NCBI GenBank assembly: GCA_964590255.1 | Contig: CAZPYA010000004.1 | Coordinates: 28,030-92,029 of the forward strand | Direction: 5' to 3' | Source of the DNA: JAKIYB01 sp964590255 | GTDB lineage: Bacteria > Armatimonadota > Hebobacteria > CAIYQO01 | Length of the DNA: 64,000 bases | In this document: in pieces, positions 24,798-32,812 of the stretch | How the letters are laid out: each line of letters begins with the position of its first letter | How positions within the stretch are numbered: the stretch's first letter is position 1 | Notes under the pieces: model-generated | What the model was told of the DNA's origin: nothing | The model's input: only the letters and a program-made list of their open reading frames with translations | Database searches by the model: none | Position numbers and translations under genes: made by a program

Positions 24798-25124
24798 TTA
24801 TCCGCGGCGATCAACCGTCTGGCCCAACTGCTCCATGATGCCTTGCAGCATGCTCACGATCTGTTCCGGCGGCAGTTGTTGAATCACTTCGCCAGTATCA
24901 GCCCGCTGCAAGGTGATGATGACCAGATGCAGGTCATCGTTATACTCGAAACGTCCAACCAGCCGGTCCTGCTGCAGGGTAATGCTGGTGCCGGCCGGTG
25001 AGGTGTCAGACGCGGTCGGTGCGGACGCGTCCGCGTCGGCAGTCCTGGGAGTGGAGTCGACGACCGGCGCTTTCACTGCCTGCAGCATGGGCAGGCCTTT
25101 CACGTCAAATGAGATGCTCCCCAT
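24798..25124 (-). CDS. flaG: FlaG-family flagellar protein
   Basis: This 108-residue protein has a variable N-terminal half rich in Ala, Thr and Asp. The conserved half reads RLVGRFEYNDDLHLVIITLQRADTGEVIQQLPPEQIVSML, the FlaG signature. FlaG proteins influence filament length by an unclear mechanism. GGGAGG precedes the ATG at 25124; the reading frame continues upstream without another good site. It lies 15 bases before fliD. I see no sigma-28 site upstream, so it may depend on read-through from the flagellin gene. Confidence 0.9.
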   Translation of the reverse strand: MGSISFDVKGLPMLQAVKAPVVDSTPRTADADASAPTASDTSPAGTSITLQQDRLVGRFEYNDDLHLVIITLQRADTGEVIQQLPPEQIVSMLQGIMEQLGQTVDRRG

Positions 25125-25233
25125 CGCATACCTCCCGTTCACGAGAAGGCCGGTCCGGTGCCCAGTGATCTGCCACCCGGCGCATGCCTTCCGGAATTGG
25201 CGTGAGACACGCCGTCGCGTGCCTCGCATTGCT

Positions 25234-25272
25234 GGGCTCCCTCACCCATTTTGCCGGTAGATGAGGGAGCCC
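25234..25272 (-). terminator. Hairpin after flagellin 1
   Basis: GGGCTCCCTCA (25234-25244) pairs perfectly with TGAGGGAGCCC (25262-25272) around a 17-base loop, starting 17 bases after the flagellin stop. There is no U-tract, so some read-through into flaG is possible. Confidence 0.55.
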
Positions 25273-25288
25273 CGTGTGACGGTGATGC

Positions 25289-26596
25289 TTACTGCAGCAT
25301 CTGGAGGATCGACTGCGGCGCGGAGTTCGCTTGCGCCATCATCGATTGGCTCGCCTGCATGAGGATCTGCGCGCGGGTGAAGCTCATCATTTCGGAGGCC
25401 ATGTCCGTGTCGCGAATCGCCGATTCGGACGCCGACAGGTTCTCTTTTGCTACGGAAATGCTGGACAGGTTCGATTCCAGATTGTTCTTCTGGAACGCAC
25501 CCATGTTCACCCGGAGGCCTTCCACCGACTTTAACGCGTCGTCGATGGTCCCGATGAGGGAATCGAAGTCCGCGCCGCTCAGCGTGATACCGGAGGTGGC
25601 GGTGGAACCGCTGTCCGAAACACCGTTGAGGGTGTCGTACAGGGCGCCCTTGGCGGCAATGGTTGATTCCGACCGAACGCGCAGCGTCGAGGCGGAATTC
25701 AGCTCAGCCTGGTTCTCCATGCGGTCTACCACGCCGATGCTGATCTTGCCACCAATGACGGTGGCTTCGAGCTGATCGGACACGTCCTGACCGGCGGTGC
25801 CGTTCACCGTGGCGCTGCCCGCGAGCTGCGTATTGATGAGGTCGGCATACTCCTGGGCGGTTTCCGCGCCGGCCACGGAAGTGGCGGTCAGCGTGATGTG
25901 CTTCACTGTGCCATCAGCTTTTTCCCAGGTGATGTCGAAGTCTTCGGAGCCGGCCGCGCCCAGCGCGACGTAAGCACTTCCCGAGGTGGCTTCGGCATAA
26001 GAGCCCGCCGAACTGGTGAAGCCAAGGGTGGCGGCATGCATGTCCGTATGCAGCGTAAGGGCCGCGCCGGTGTGGTCGACGCCAAACGTGACGCCCACCG
26101 CGTTGAAGGTGGCCGTCTGCCCGGAGTCGCCGCCGATCTGGAACTTCTTGCCCTCAATGGAATCGGTGCCGGTGTCATCGGACAACAGCTTCAAGCCGGC
26201 GAACTCGGTCTGCGCCGCGATGCGGTCGATCGAGTCGAGGGCCTGGTCGACCTGCGCCTGGTCGGCCGAGATCATCGCCTGATTGCCGTTGGCACTGGCC
26301 GCGTGCAGGGTCAGGTCGCGGATGCCGCGGAGCTGGGTTTCGACTTCGTCCAGCGCCTTCTCACCCGTCTTGATCATGTTCACCGCATCCTGGGTGTTTT
26401 TGTACGCCACGGTCAAACCGGAGATCTTCGTGCGAAGGGTCTCGCTGATGACCAGGCCAGCCGCGTCGTCCGCCGCGCTGTTGATGCGGAAGCCCGAGCT
26501 CAGGCGCTCGATGGACTTCGCCATGGCCGAATCGTTGGTCTGCAACCACCGATGGGCACTCATGGCCGCGATGTTCTGATTGATACGCAGTGTCAT
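25289..26596 (-). CDS. fliC: Flagellin 1
   Basis: This 435-residue filament subunit has conserved N-terminal (MTLRINQNIAAMSAHRW, SSGFRINSAADDAAGLVISE) and C-terminal (ESAIRDTDMASEMMSFTRAQIL) helical regions that polymerise into the filament core. The central surface domain (about 170-330) is Ala/Thr/Gly-rich. It is strikingly similar to flagellin 2 along its entire length, showing a recent tandem duplication. The ATG at 26596 follows AAGGAGG. A sigma-28-type promoter is at 26691-26718, and a ribosome-site hairpin suggests CsrA control. FliS is the likely chaperone. Confidence 0.97.
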   Translation of the reverse strand: MTLRINQNIAAMSAHRWLQTNDSAMAKSIERLSSGFRINSAADDAAGLVISETLRTKISGLTVAYKNTQDAVNMIKTGEKALDEVETQLRGIRDLTLHAASANGNQAMISADQAQVDQALDSIDRIAAQTEFAGLKLLSDDTGTDSIEGKKFQIGGDSGQTATFNAVGVTFGVDHTGAALTLHTDMHAATLGFTSSAGSYAEATSGSAYVALGAAGSEDFDITWEKADGTVKHITLTATSVAGAETAQEYADLINTQLAGSATVNGTAGQDVSDQLEATVIGGKISIGVVDRMENQAELNSASTLRVRSESTIAAKGALYDTLNGVSDSGSTATSGITLSGADFDSLIGTIDDALKSVEGLRVNMGAFQKNNLESNLSSISVAKENLSASESAIRDTDMASEMMSFTRAQILMQASQSMMAQANSAPQSILQMLQ

Positions 26597-26599
26597 GGT

Positions 26600-26621
26600 A
26601 TTTTCCTCCTTGATGGAAAAT
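26600..26621 (-). promoter_or_regulatory. Ribosome-site hairpin of flagellin 1, candidate CsrA site
   Basis: On the minus strand ATTTTCC and GGAAAAT form a 7-base stem around the loop ATCAAGGA, placing the GGA of the ribosome site in the loop. That is the favoured CsrA target form. Further GGA motifs lie upstream in the leader, as expected for bridged binding. csrA and fliW are encoded 2 kb upstream. Confidence 0.5.
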
Positions 26622-26690
26622 AGTGTCTTACCCGACGTCCGCCTGACCTTGTGCCGGCACACATAGGCATGCGGCGGTCCGTCATTTGCT

Positions 26691-26718
26691 ATATCGGAAG
26701 CTTGCTGGAGGAACTTTA
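26691..26718 (-). promoter_or_regulatory. Sigma-28 promoter of flagellin 1
   Basis: TAAA (26718-26715; extended TAAAGTTC) is followed after 16 bases by TCCGATAT (26698-26691), close to TAAAGTTT...GCCGATAA. The expected transcript start near 26684 gives an 88-base leader. Confidence 0.75.
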
Positions 26719-26796
26719 GCGGTTTCGCGAAATATTTTCAGTTATTTTTTCACGAGAGGCTGTTACAGAACGCGAGGAGGGTGCCTGAGATATGCG

Positions 26797-26829
26797 GCAG
26801 CCCCGGCCCGCGAGGCGGGCCGGGGCTGC
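26797..26829 (-). terminator. Strong hairpin after flagellin 2
   Basis: A perfect 15-base-pair GC stem (26797-26811 with 26815-26829) with a three-base loop lies 13 bases past the flagellin 2 stop. There is no U-tract. Confidence 0.65.
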
Positions 26830-26842
26830 AGAGGTGCCGGCG

Positions 26843-28153
26843 TCATTGCTGCAGCATCTGTAAGATGGACTGCGGCGCGGAGTTGGCCTGCGCCATCATT
26901 GATTGGCTGGCCTGCATCAGGATTTGCGCTCGGGTGAAGCTCATCATCTCGGCTGCCATGTCCGTGTCGCGAATGGCCGACTCAGACGCCGCCAGGTTCT
27001 CCTTGGCGACCGCCACGCTGGACAAGTTCGATTCCAGGTTATTCTTCTGGAACGCGCCCATGTTCACACGGAGGCCATCGACCATCTTCAGCGCGTCGTC
27101 GATCGTCCCGATCAGGGAGTCGAAGTCCGCGCCGTCAAGGGTGACACCGGAGGTGGCGGTGGAGCCGCTGTCCGATATCCCGTTGAGGGTGTCGTACAGG
27201 GCGCCTTTGGCAGCGATGCTGGCTTCTGAGCGCACACGGAGGGTGGAGGTGCTATTCAACTCCACCTTATTCTCCATGCGGTCCACCACGCCGATATTGA
27301 TTGCCCCGCCCACCACCGTCGCCTCGAGGATATCATTGATATCCTGTCCGGCCGTGCCGTTGATGGTCGCGTTGCCGTTCAACTGGGCATTGATCAAGTC
27401 AGCGTATTCCTGCGCGGTTTCCGCGCCCGCGGCGGAGGTAATGGTAACGGTGATGTGCTGCACCGTGCCATCCGCCTTCTCCCAGGTGATGTCGATGTCC
27501 TCGGTGCCGGCCGCGCCCAGCGCGACATAGGCACTCCCCGAGGTGGCATTCGCATAGGAGCCCGCCGAGGCAGAAAAACCAAGGGTGGCCGCATGCATAT
27601 CCGTATGCAGGGTGAGGGCTGCACCGGTGTGGTCGACGCCGAATGTCACGCCCACCGCGTTGAAGGTGGCCGCTTGCCCGGCATCGCCGCCGATCTGAAA
27701 CTTTTTGCCTTCGATGGAATTGGTGCCGGTATCGTCGGCGAGCAGTTTCAGTCCGGCGAATTCCGTCTGTGCCGCGATGCGATCGATGGAATCGAGCGCC
27801 TGATCCACCTGCGCCTGGTCGGCCGAAATCAGCGCCTTGTTGCCGTTGGCGCTGGCAGCGTGCAGGGTCAGGTCACGGATGCCGCGGAGCTGGGATTCGA
27901 TTTCGTCCAGCGCCTTTTCACCCGTCTTGATCATGTTCACCGCATCCTGGGTGTTTTTGTACGCGACGTTCAGACCGGAAATCTTGGTGCGGAGGGTCTC
28001 GCTGATGACGAGGCCCGCGGCGTCATCCGCCGCACTGTTGATACGAAATCCCGAGCTCAAGCGCTCGATGGATTTCGCCATGGCCGAGTCGTTGGTGAGT
28101 AACCAACGATGGGCACTGATGGCTGCGATGTTTTGGTTGATTCGCAGAGTCAT
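26843..28153 (-). CDS. fliC: Flagellin 2
   Basis: This 436-residue flagellin is nearly the same as flagellin 1 in the ends and in most of the central domain. Differences are scattered substitutions, such as AISAHRWLLTNDSAMAK at the start and QMLQQ at the end. It lies upstream in the same direction and has its own leader and terminator hairpin, so the two are separate units. The ATG at 28153 follows AAGGAGG. The upstream promoter resembles sigma-28 sites less closely than that of flagellin 1, suggesting unequal expression. Confidence 0.97.
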   Translation of the reverse strand: MTLRINQNIAAISAHRWLLTNDSAMAKSIERLSSGFRINSAADDAAGLVISETLRTKISGLNVAYKNTQDAVNMIKTGEKALDEIESQLRGIRDLTLHAASANGNKALISADQAQVDQALDSIDRIAAQTEFAGLKLLADDTGTNSIEGKKFQIGGDAGQAATFNAVGVTFGVDHTGAALTLHTDMHAATLGFSASAGSYANATSGSAYVALGAAGTEDIDITWEKADGTVQHITVTITSAAGAETAQEYADLINAQLNGNATINGTAGQDINDILEATVVGGAINIGVVDRMENKVELNSTSTLRVRSEASIAAKGALYDTLNGISDSGSTATSGVTLDGADFDSLIGTIDDALKMVDGLRVNMGAFQKNNLESNLSSVAVAKENLAASESAIRDTDMAAEMMSFTRAQILMQASQSMMAQANSAPQSILQMLQQ

Positions 28154-28161
28154 GGGTGTTT

Positions 28162-28177
28162 TTCCTCCTTGAGGGAA
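28162..28177 (-). promoter_or_regulatory. Ribosome-site hairpin of flagellin 2, candidate CsrA site
   Basis: TTCC and GGAA form a 4-base stem around CTCAAGGA, again with the ribosome-site GGA in the loop. The leader upstream shares the block CAGGCGG.CGTCGG with flagellin 1. Confidence 0.4.
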
Positions 28178-28254
28178 GTGTAGTGTGAGATTGTCCGACG
28201 GCCGCCTGCTCTTATGCCGGCTAAACAAAAGCAACTGGCGACAACGTCACTATT

Positions 28255-28281
28255 AGTATCGTCACACCGAGGAAAAACTGA
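28255..28281 (-). promoter_or_regulatory. Weak sigma-28-like promoter of flagellin 2
   Basis: The -10 region contains CGATACTAATAG, also present in the site at 11974-12001. The best -35 is TCAG (28281-28278), 14-15 bases upstream, which is a poor match to TAAA. Confidence 0.4.
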
Positions 28282-28315
28282 AGCGAAATTGACGAAAACC
28301 GTGCAGATTTTCCGC

Positions 28316-28558
28316 TTATTCCTGCGTCGGATTCGGCGGCGGGATGAGCGTAGACAGATCGTCCGGCGACGCCTGGGTGGCGCGGCGGTTTTCCTGGCGA
28401 ATGGCGAGGAGGACTTCGCGGCGATAGATATTCACGGACCGCGGAGCGGCGATGCCCAGGCGCACTTGATCCTGGGGGAGCTGCACCTGCACCAGGGTGA
28501 TTTCGATGTCATCCCCGATGGCAATACTGTGATTGAGTTTGCAGGTAAGTATGCGCAT
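28316..28558 (-). CDS. csrA: Translational regulator CsrA
   Basis: This 80-residue RNA-binding protein represses or stabilises target mRNAs by binding GGA motifs. The core MRILTCKLNHSIAIGDDIEITLVQV and the RNA-contacting arginine region (VNIYRREVLLAI) are present. A C-terminal tail of about 20 residues (SPDDLSTLIPPPNPTQE) extends beyond the 61 residues of E. coli CsrA. FliW is encoded immediately upstream, the conserved partner that sequesters CsrA until flagellin is exported. The start at 28558 is fixed by the family N-terminus; its ribosome site CCGGACG is weak and itself contains GGA. Confidence 0.95.
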   Translation of the reverse strand: MRILTCKLNHSIAIGDDIEITLVQVQLPQDQVRLGIAAPRSVNIYRREVLLAIRQENRRATQASPDDLSTLIPPPNPTQE

Positions 28559-28605
28559 AGTCGTCCGGATTTCATGCGACGCGAGCCGCCGACCAGGTAT
28601 ACGGC

Positions 28606-28634
28606 AGGGTGGCCGCGTCCGCGCCAGCCACCCT
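28606..28634 (-). promoter_or_regulatory. Hairpin between fliW and csrA
   Basis: AGGGTGGC (28606-28613) pairs with GCCACCCT (28627-28634). On the minus strand the 13-base loop contains GCGGACG. It lies about 48 bases before the csrA ATG. It could attenuate read-through from fliW or act as an autoregulatory CsrA site. Confidence 0.35.
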
Positions 28635-28671
28635 ATCATAGAATGCCACAGTATTCATGTCAAACACGCGG

Positions 28672-29100
28672 TCACGCGGCGGAAGCGGGCACCAGCGAGT
28701 GACGCGTGGAATAGTGTGAATCGGTGAGCACCACCTGCGCGGCGGTCTGCGTGACGGTATTGACGACGATAGGCCCGATGAGGTTGGCGGTCAACTCGCC
28801 GTTGCGCGCGGTGACCACGGAGAGCACCGCCACCTGGTCGGGAGCCTGCACGCCGATGCGCCGGGCATCCGCCTCGGGCAGCGACACGTCGTAATCCGGA
28901 AAGAAGTCAAACGGATTGACCACGATGAACGCCAACTCGGGCATCGTTGCCGCCTGTAGCCAGCGGAATGGGCTATCCGGCGCGTGCGGAATGAGACAAT
29001 ATTGCGTAATGTCCTCGAAGCCGAGTAGCCCATGCGTCATGGTCAGCACACTCTGCTCGTCAATATCAACCGCGCCGAAACGCGTGGTCTGGATCTGCAT
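28672..29100 (-). CDS. fliW: Flagellar assembly factor FliW
   Basis: This 142-residue protein binds CsrA allosterically and also flagellin, so free flagellin relieves CsrA repression. Family features are the N-terminal RFGAVDIDEQSVLTMTHGLLGFED, PFRWLQAATMPELAFIVVNPF and the end segment TANLIGPIVVNTVTQTAAQVVL. It follows flgL by 80 bases and precedes csrA. Confidence 0.95.
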   Translation of the reverse strand: MQIQTTRFGAVDIDEQSVLTMTHGLLGFEDITQYCLIPHAPDSPFRWLQAATMPELAFIVVNPFDFFPDYDVSLPEADARRIGVQAPDQVAVLSVVTARNGELTANLIGPIVVNTVTQTAAQVVLTDSHYSTRHSLVPASAA

Positions 29101-29180
29101 AATGATGTCCCCTTTCCCGACGATGCCTGCCGTGGATCACGCCGTTTCGGGATTACGGGGTGATCAGCGTCCCAACGGGA

Positions 29181-30083
29181 TTAGCGCAGCCAGCTCAACA
29201 ATCCCCCGCTGGCCAGCGAGCTGGCGACATAGCTGGCCGCCTGATAGACATTTTCCTGTTCTTTCAGATGCACCAGCGCCTCCGTGATATCGACGGATTC
29301 CACCTCGCCAAGCAAATCGTTAAGCACCAGGGTGGTATCCGTGAGCCGGGAGGTCGCCATCTCCAACTGCTGCAGGCGGGTGCCGGTCTGCGCGCGGATG
29401 GCCGTCACGCGGGTGGCATGCACATCGAGCTGCGCGATGGACTGGGTGAGGCCGGTGCTGTCCCCGGCGCGGGCTTGCGTGCTGATGGCCGCCAGTGTCG
29501 TGAAGAGATCCGGCAGCCCCGCGTCAGCCGTCCCGCCCATATTGAATACCTGTCCGCCGGTATGATTCAGCGACATCGTCAGGCCTTCACCGATCTCCAG
29601 TTGCCGATTGCCGGCATCACCAGCATAGGTGATCGCCCCCGGTGTGCCGTCAAACGGCACGCTCAGCGTCTGGTGTCCGGCGAAGAGATAGTGCATGCCG
29701 TCCGTGCTGTTCGCCACCTGCTTCAGCGCATCAATAACCTGATCCACCTGCTGGGCGTAGGTTTCGCGTTCCTGCTCCGAGCGCGGGCTCACCGCGGTGA
29801 GGGCGATGCCGCGCACTTCGCGCATGAGCTGCTGCACCTGGTCCAGCGCGGTATCTTCGCTTTTCAGCCAGGACGATGCGTAATTGACGGTCTTTTTATA
29901 CTGCTCAGCCTGCGCCAGGCCGGTGCGCAGCGTGGCGGCGCGCAGCGCGCCATCCGGATCGTCGGAAGGGCGCTGCAGCTTGATGCCGCTGGCCACTTCC
30001 AACTGCAGGCGCGCGAGCCGAGACGACACCCGCCCCAGATGCGAGGCTAGATTGCTAGTCATCATTTCATCGGCAATACGCAT
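29181..30083 (-). CDS. flgL: Hook-filament junction protein FlgL
   Basis: This 300-residue flagellin-like protein is the HAP3 junction subunit. The N-terminal MRIADEMMTSNLASHLGRVSSRLARLQLEVASG and the C-terminal coiled coil are typical. GGGAG precedes the ATG. It follows flgK by 20 bases, the usual order. Confidence 0.93.
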   Translation of the reverse strand: MRIADEMMTSNLASHLGRVSSRLARLQLEVASGIKLQRPSDDPDGALRAATLRTGLAQAEQYKKTVNYASSWLKSEDTALDQVQQLMREVRGIALTAVSPRSEQERETYAQQVDQVIDALKQVANSTDGMHYLFAGHQTLSVPFDGTPGAITYAGDAGNRQLEIGEGLTMSLNHTGGQVFNMGGTADAGLPDLFTTLAAISTQARAGDSTGLTQSIAQLDVHATRVTAIRAQTGTRLQQLEMATSRLTDTTLVLNDLLGEVESVDITEALVHLKEQENVYQAASYVASSLASGGLLSWLR

Positions 30084-30103
30084 AACTGTTTCTCCCGCCG
30101 TCG

Positions 30104-31480
30104 TCAGGCGCCAATCCGTTCAATGAGGGTGCGCAGCATTTCATCCGCCACCGTCAGCACGCGGGCGGACGCGTCATATGCCCGCTGGTAGATGATCATA
30201 TTGGTCATCTCCTCATCCATGCTCACGCCACTGGTGGCCATCACTTGATTGGCTAACTGCTCTTTCATGGCAGACGCTGCTTCCGTCGACGTTCGCGCGC
30301 CGCGCACCGCGTGTCCGATGTTGCTGAGCAGCGTGGAAGCCGCTTCCTGCATCGTCTGGTTCCCGATGAGCGGTTGATGCGCCAACTGGGCGATGCGTGT
30401 AGCCAGCGAGCCATCGCCGACGGCGCCCGCCGTCGTCGTGGCGGCCACCAGGCTGGGATCGTCGACAAGCGCGGCATTCACCACGATGCTACCCGCCGAC
30501 GCGCCGGTGAAGAAGTCCGGCGCGGCCATGCCATCCATGCCAAACCCGGTGCGATGCAGCGCGTTCACGGAGGTGGAGAGGCCCGACGCGATGGCATCGA
30601 GCTGGGCGAGATAGTCCGGAATAACCGTGTCGCGCATCTGTGTGAGCGCGGCGATTTCGCCGTTACTCACCGTCACCGGCGTGCCATCGTCCCAAGTAAT
30701 CTGCCGGCCGGTGGCCGTCGTCTGATACAGCAGGTGCCGACCGACGCCGCCCTGCACCAGCGAGTACCCGTTGAGATTGATGATGGGCGCGGTGTCGTCG
30801 GTGGACAGCGATGTGGTGCCCACCAGGCTGGCCAATTCGCTGTAGATCACTTCGCGCTGATCCATTAAGTCATTCGGTTGCATGCCCATGCCCGTGGCTT
30901 CGCCGATCTTCGCGTTCATCGACGCCAACTCATCGACAAGGAGATTCACCCGCGCGACGCGCACCTCTACGGCACTATCCATGCTGACGCGCATGCTGGT
31001 GAGCTGACTGGCCTGGGTATTCAGCAGCGTGGCAAGGTTAGACGATTCACCCACCACCAGCGAGCGCGTACCTTCCTCTTCGGGATGCGTCGCCAACTGC
31101 TGCCACGCGCTGAAGAAGCGATCGAGCATGGTGGTGAGATTCAACTCGCTGCCGGGGGCCAAAAAACTTTCCAATTGCTGCAACTGCTGCGACATGGTGC
31201 CCCAACGACCGAATTGCCCCATGACATTGTTGAATTGCTGCTGCAGATAACCATCCTGCACCCGCCGTACCTGCTGGACATCTACGCCGGTGCTGGGCAG
31301 GCTGCTGGGCGTCAGGCCGCCGACAATAGGCTTCTGCGGCTGTCCCGCGCGCATGACCGCTTCCTGGCGATGGTAACCGGGCGTATTGACGTTGGCCACG
31401 TTTTGCCCGGTCACATCAATGGCTTTTTGATTGGCGGCGAGGCCGCTCATAGCAAGGCGGATGATGTCAAATGCCGACAC
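30104..31480 (-). CDS. flgK: Hook-filament junction protein FlgK
   Basis: This 458-residue HAP1 has the rod/hook N-terminal motif (IRLAMSGLAANQKAIDVTGQNVANVNTPGYHRQE) and the C-terminal coil (MIIYQRAYDASARVLTVADEMLRTLIERIG). The start is GTG at 31480, supported by AGGGGG five bases upstream. It lies between flgN, its export chaperone gene, and flgL. Confidence 0.96.
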   Translation of the reverse strand: MSAFDIIRLAMSGLAANQKAIDVTGQNVANVNTPGYHRQEAVMRAGQPQKPIVGGLTPSSLPSTGVDVQQVRRVQDGYLQQQFNNVMGQFGRWGTMSQQLQQLESFLAPGSELNLTTMLDRFFSAWQQLATHPEEEGTRSLVVGESSNLATLLNTQASQLTSMRVSMDSAVEVRVARVNLLVDELASMNAKIGEATGMGMQPNDLMDQREVIYSELASLVGTTSLSTDDTAPIINLNGYSLVQGGVGRHLLYQTTATGRQITWDDGTPVTVSNGEIAALTQMRDTVIPDYLAQLDAIASGLSTSVNALHRTGFGMDGMAAPDFFTGASAGSIVVNAALVDDPSLVAATTTAGAVGDGSLATRIAQLAHQPLIGNQTMQEAASTLLSNIGHAVRGARTSTEAASAMKEQLANQVMATSGVSMDEEMTNMIIYQRAYDASARVLTVADEMLRTLIERIGA

Positions 31481-31496
31481 GGGGTCCCCCTGTGAC

Positions 31497-31991
31497 TCAG
31501 GCGCAGCTATCCACGAGCAACTGCGCGGCGGTCGCGGGTACGGACTGCGACGGCAGCGCGTAGGGGCGCGGACCGTCTTTGGCCTTGCCGATCACCTTCA
31601 GGGTGAAATCGACATAGCGGAGTGCCTGCTGGGCGAGGTGCCAGTTGACGCGGCCTTCCTGCTGCAGCGTGGCGGCCAGCTCCATCAGCGCACGGGACAA
31701 CTGCTGTACGCGCGGGCCGTGCGGGGCCTCCAGGCGAGCGGCGACATCCTGCAAGGCGGCGTGCTCGGGCAGATCCAGCGCGCGGGCGGTCTGCTCCAGC
31801 GCGGTGTAGACGTGCATGGAGAGGACAGACTGCCGGGCAAGCAGCTCCGCCTGTTCGCGGGTGATGGGCTCCAGTTGCTGCAGGTGGCCCTGCAGCAGAC
31901 ACTGCCGCTCCGCGTGGCAAAGGTCCAGGAGACGTGACAAACCCTCCCGCTGGGATTCCAGCAGGGCTTCCAATCGCTCGATGGCACTCAT
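31497..31991 (-). CDS. flgN: FlgK/FlgL export chaperone FlgN
   Basis: This 164-residue helical protein lies right before flgK. The N-terminal LEALLESQREGLSRLLDLCHAERQCLLQGHLQQLEPITREQAEL fits the FlgN family, which keeps FlgK and FlgL export-competent. The ATG at 31991 has GGGAG five bases upstream; a GTG two codons earlier is less well placed. Confidence 0.85.
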   Translation of the reverse strand: MSAIERLEALLESQREGLSRLLDLCHAERQCLLQGHLQQLEPITREQAELLARQSVLSMHVYTALEQTARALDLPEHAALQDVAARLEAPHGPRVQQLSRALMELAATLQQEGRVNWHLAQQALRYVDFTLKVIGKAKDGPRPYALPSQSVPATAAQLLVDSCA

Positions 31992-32005
31992 GGTCACTCC
32001 CGTCG

Positions 32006-32305
32006 TTACTTCCGACCCAACTGCGCCCTCCGGCCTTCGGTCAGGATGCGGTCCGCCACCTGCTCGGCGGGAGCCTCGTAGGTCCCGTCCGCGATGGCCT
32101 TGCGCAGGGCTTCCACCCGCTCTTCGCGAATGTCAGGGGTACCGGCGATCACTGTGCGCGCCGTTTCCACGACGCTCACGTCGGCAGAGAGGTGCACGGT
32201 GTCTTTCGGCAGAGCGGCAGCCGGGGCCGCAGTCGGAGCGGCTTTTTTCACCTTCTCCGTCTGTGCCGGGGTAACCGGGCCGATTTGTGATCCCGTGATT
32301 TTCAT
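32006..32305 (-). CDS. flgM: Anti-sigma-28 factor FlgM
   Basis: This 99-residue protein begins MKITGSQIGPV. A low-complexity Ala/Lys/Pro stretch follows, then the sigma-binding helices (TVHLSADVSVVETARTVIAG, REERVEALRKAIADGTYEAPAEQVADRIL). It holds FliA inactive until exported through the finished hook. GGAGG lies six bases before the ATG. A sigma-28-type site directly upstream gives the usual negative feedback. Confidence 0.92.
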   Translation of the reverse strand: MKITGSQIGPVTPAQTEKVKKAAPTAAPAAALPKDTVHLSADVSVVETARTVIAGTPDIREERVEALRKAIADGTYEAPAEQVADRILTEGRRAQLGRK

Positions 32306-32349
32306 CACATGCCTCCGTGTCCGGCGGAACTGTGCCGGGCTTACCATGA

Positions 32350-32377
32350 TTGTCGACAAGCGACAAACAATACTTTA
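32350..32377 (-). promoter_or_regulatory. Sigma-28-like promoter of flgM
   Basis: TAAA (32377-32374) and GTCGACAA (32357-32350) are 16 bases apart, the same spacing as at flagellin 1. The -10 has two changes from consensus. The site overlaps the end of flgJ. Confidence 0.5.
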
Positions 32378-32689
32378 GCCCCGCACCGATATAATTCCTG
32401 CTGACTTTTCTACATTCCGCGCCGAGAGCTGCTGATAGAGCAGGTGTCCCAGCCCGCTGACTGCGTCTTTCCCGATCTGGCGGGCGTATTCCTGATCCAG
32501 CAGGTCCCGAAACATCGTCTCGCCTTCCCCACGTGGGATGATCCCATCGTCGGGGATACTGGCGCGCATTTCGCGCAGAATCTGTGAGAAGAAGAGCGCT
32601 TCGACGTCGGCGCACGCCGCGCGCAACCGGCGGGCCTCATGGTCGGCCGGGGGGGCGGGATTCAAAGTGCTATACGTCACGGTCGTCAT
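32375..32689 (-). CDS. flgJ: Rod-binding protein FlgJ, N-terminal domain type
   Basis: At 104 residues it corresponds to the rod-binding half of FlgJ only (DVEALFFSQILREMRASIP, MFRDLLDQEYARQIG, GLGHLLYQQL). The muramidase half found in enteric FlgJ is absent. A separate lytic transglycosylase gene (45142-45678) probably supplies wall-cutting. A sigma-28-type promoter lies just upstream, beyond the flgI terminator. Confidence 0.9.
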   Translation of the reverse strand: MTTVTYSTLNPAPPADHEARRLRAACADVEALFFSQILREMRASIPDDGIIPRGEGETMFRDLLDQEYARQIGKDAVSGLGHLLYQQLSARNVEKSAGIISVRG

Positions 32690-32713
32690 CGTCTATACCC
32701 TTCTCCATTTGTA

Positions 32714-32740
32714 TTATCGGCATCCGATGCCCGAACTTAA
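32714..32740 (-). promoter_or_regulatory. Sigma-28 promoter of flgJ-flgM-flgN-flgK
   Basis: The -10 is a perfect GCCGATAA (32721-32714). The -35 TTAAGTTC (32740-32733) lies 11 bases upstream of it, the enteric spacing. Confidence 0.65.
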
Positions 32741-32755
32741 CCCCGCCGCACCAAA

Positions 32756-32789
32756 CGCCGCGCCCCCGGATGTCCCCGGGGACGCGGCG
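32756..32789 (-). terminator. Hairpin after flgI
   Basis: CGCCGCGCCCCCGG (32756-32769) pairs with CCGGGGACGCGGCG (32776-32789) with one mismatch. It sits 23 bases after the flgI stop and just before the flgJ promoter, cleanly separating the two units. There is no U-tract. Confidence 0.6.
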
Positions 32790-32812
32790 TAGACTAACCA
32801 CGGGATGCCCGC

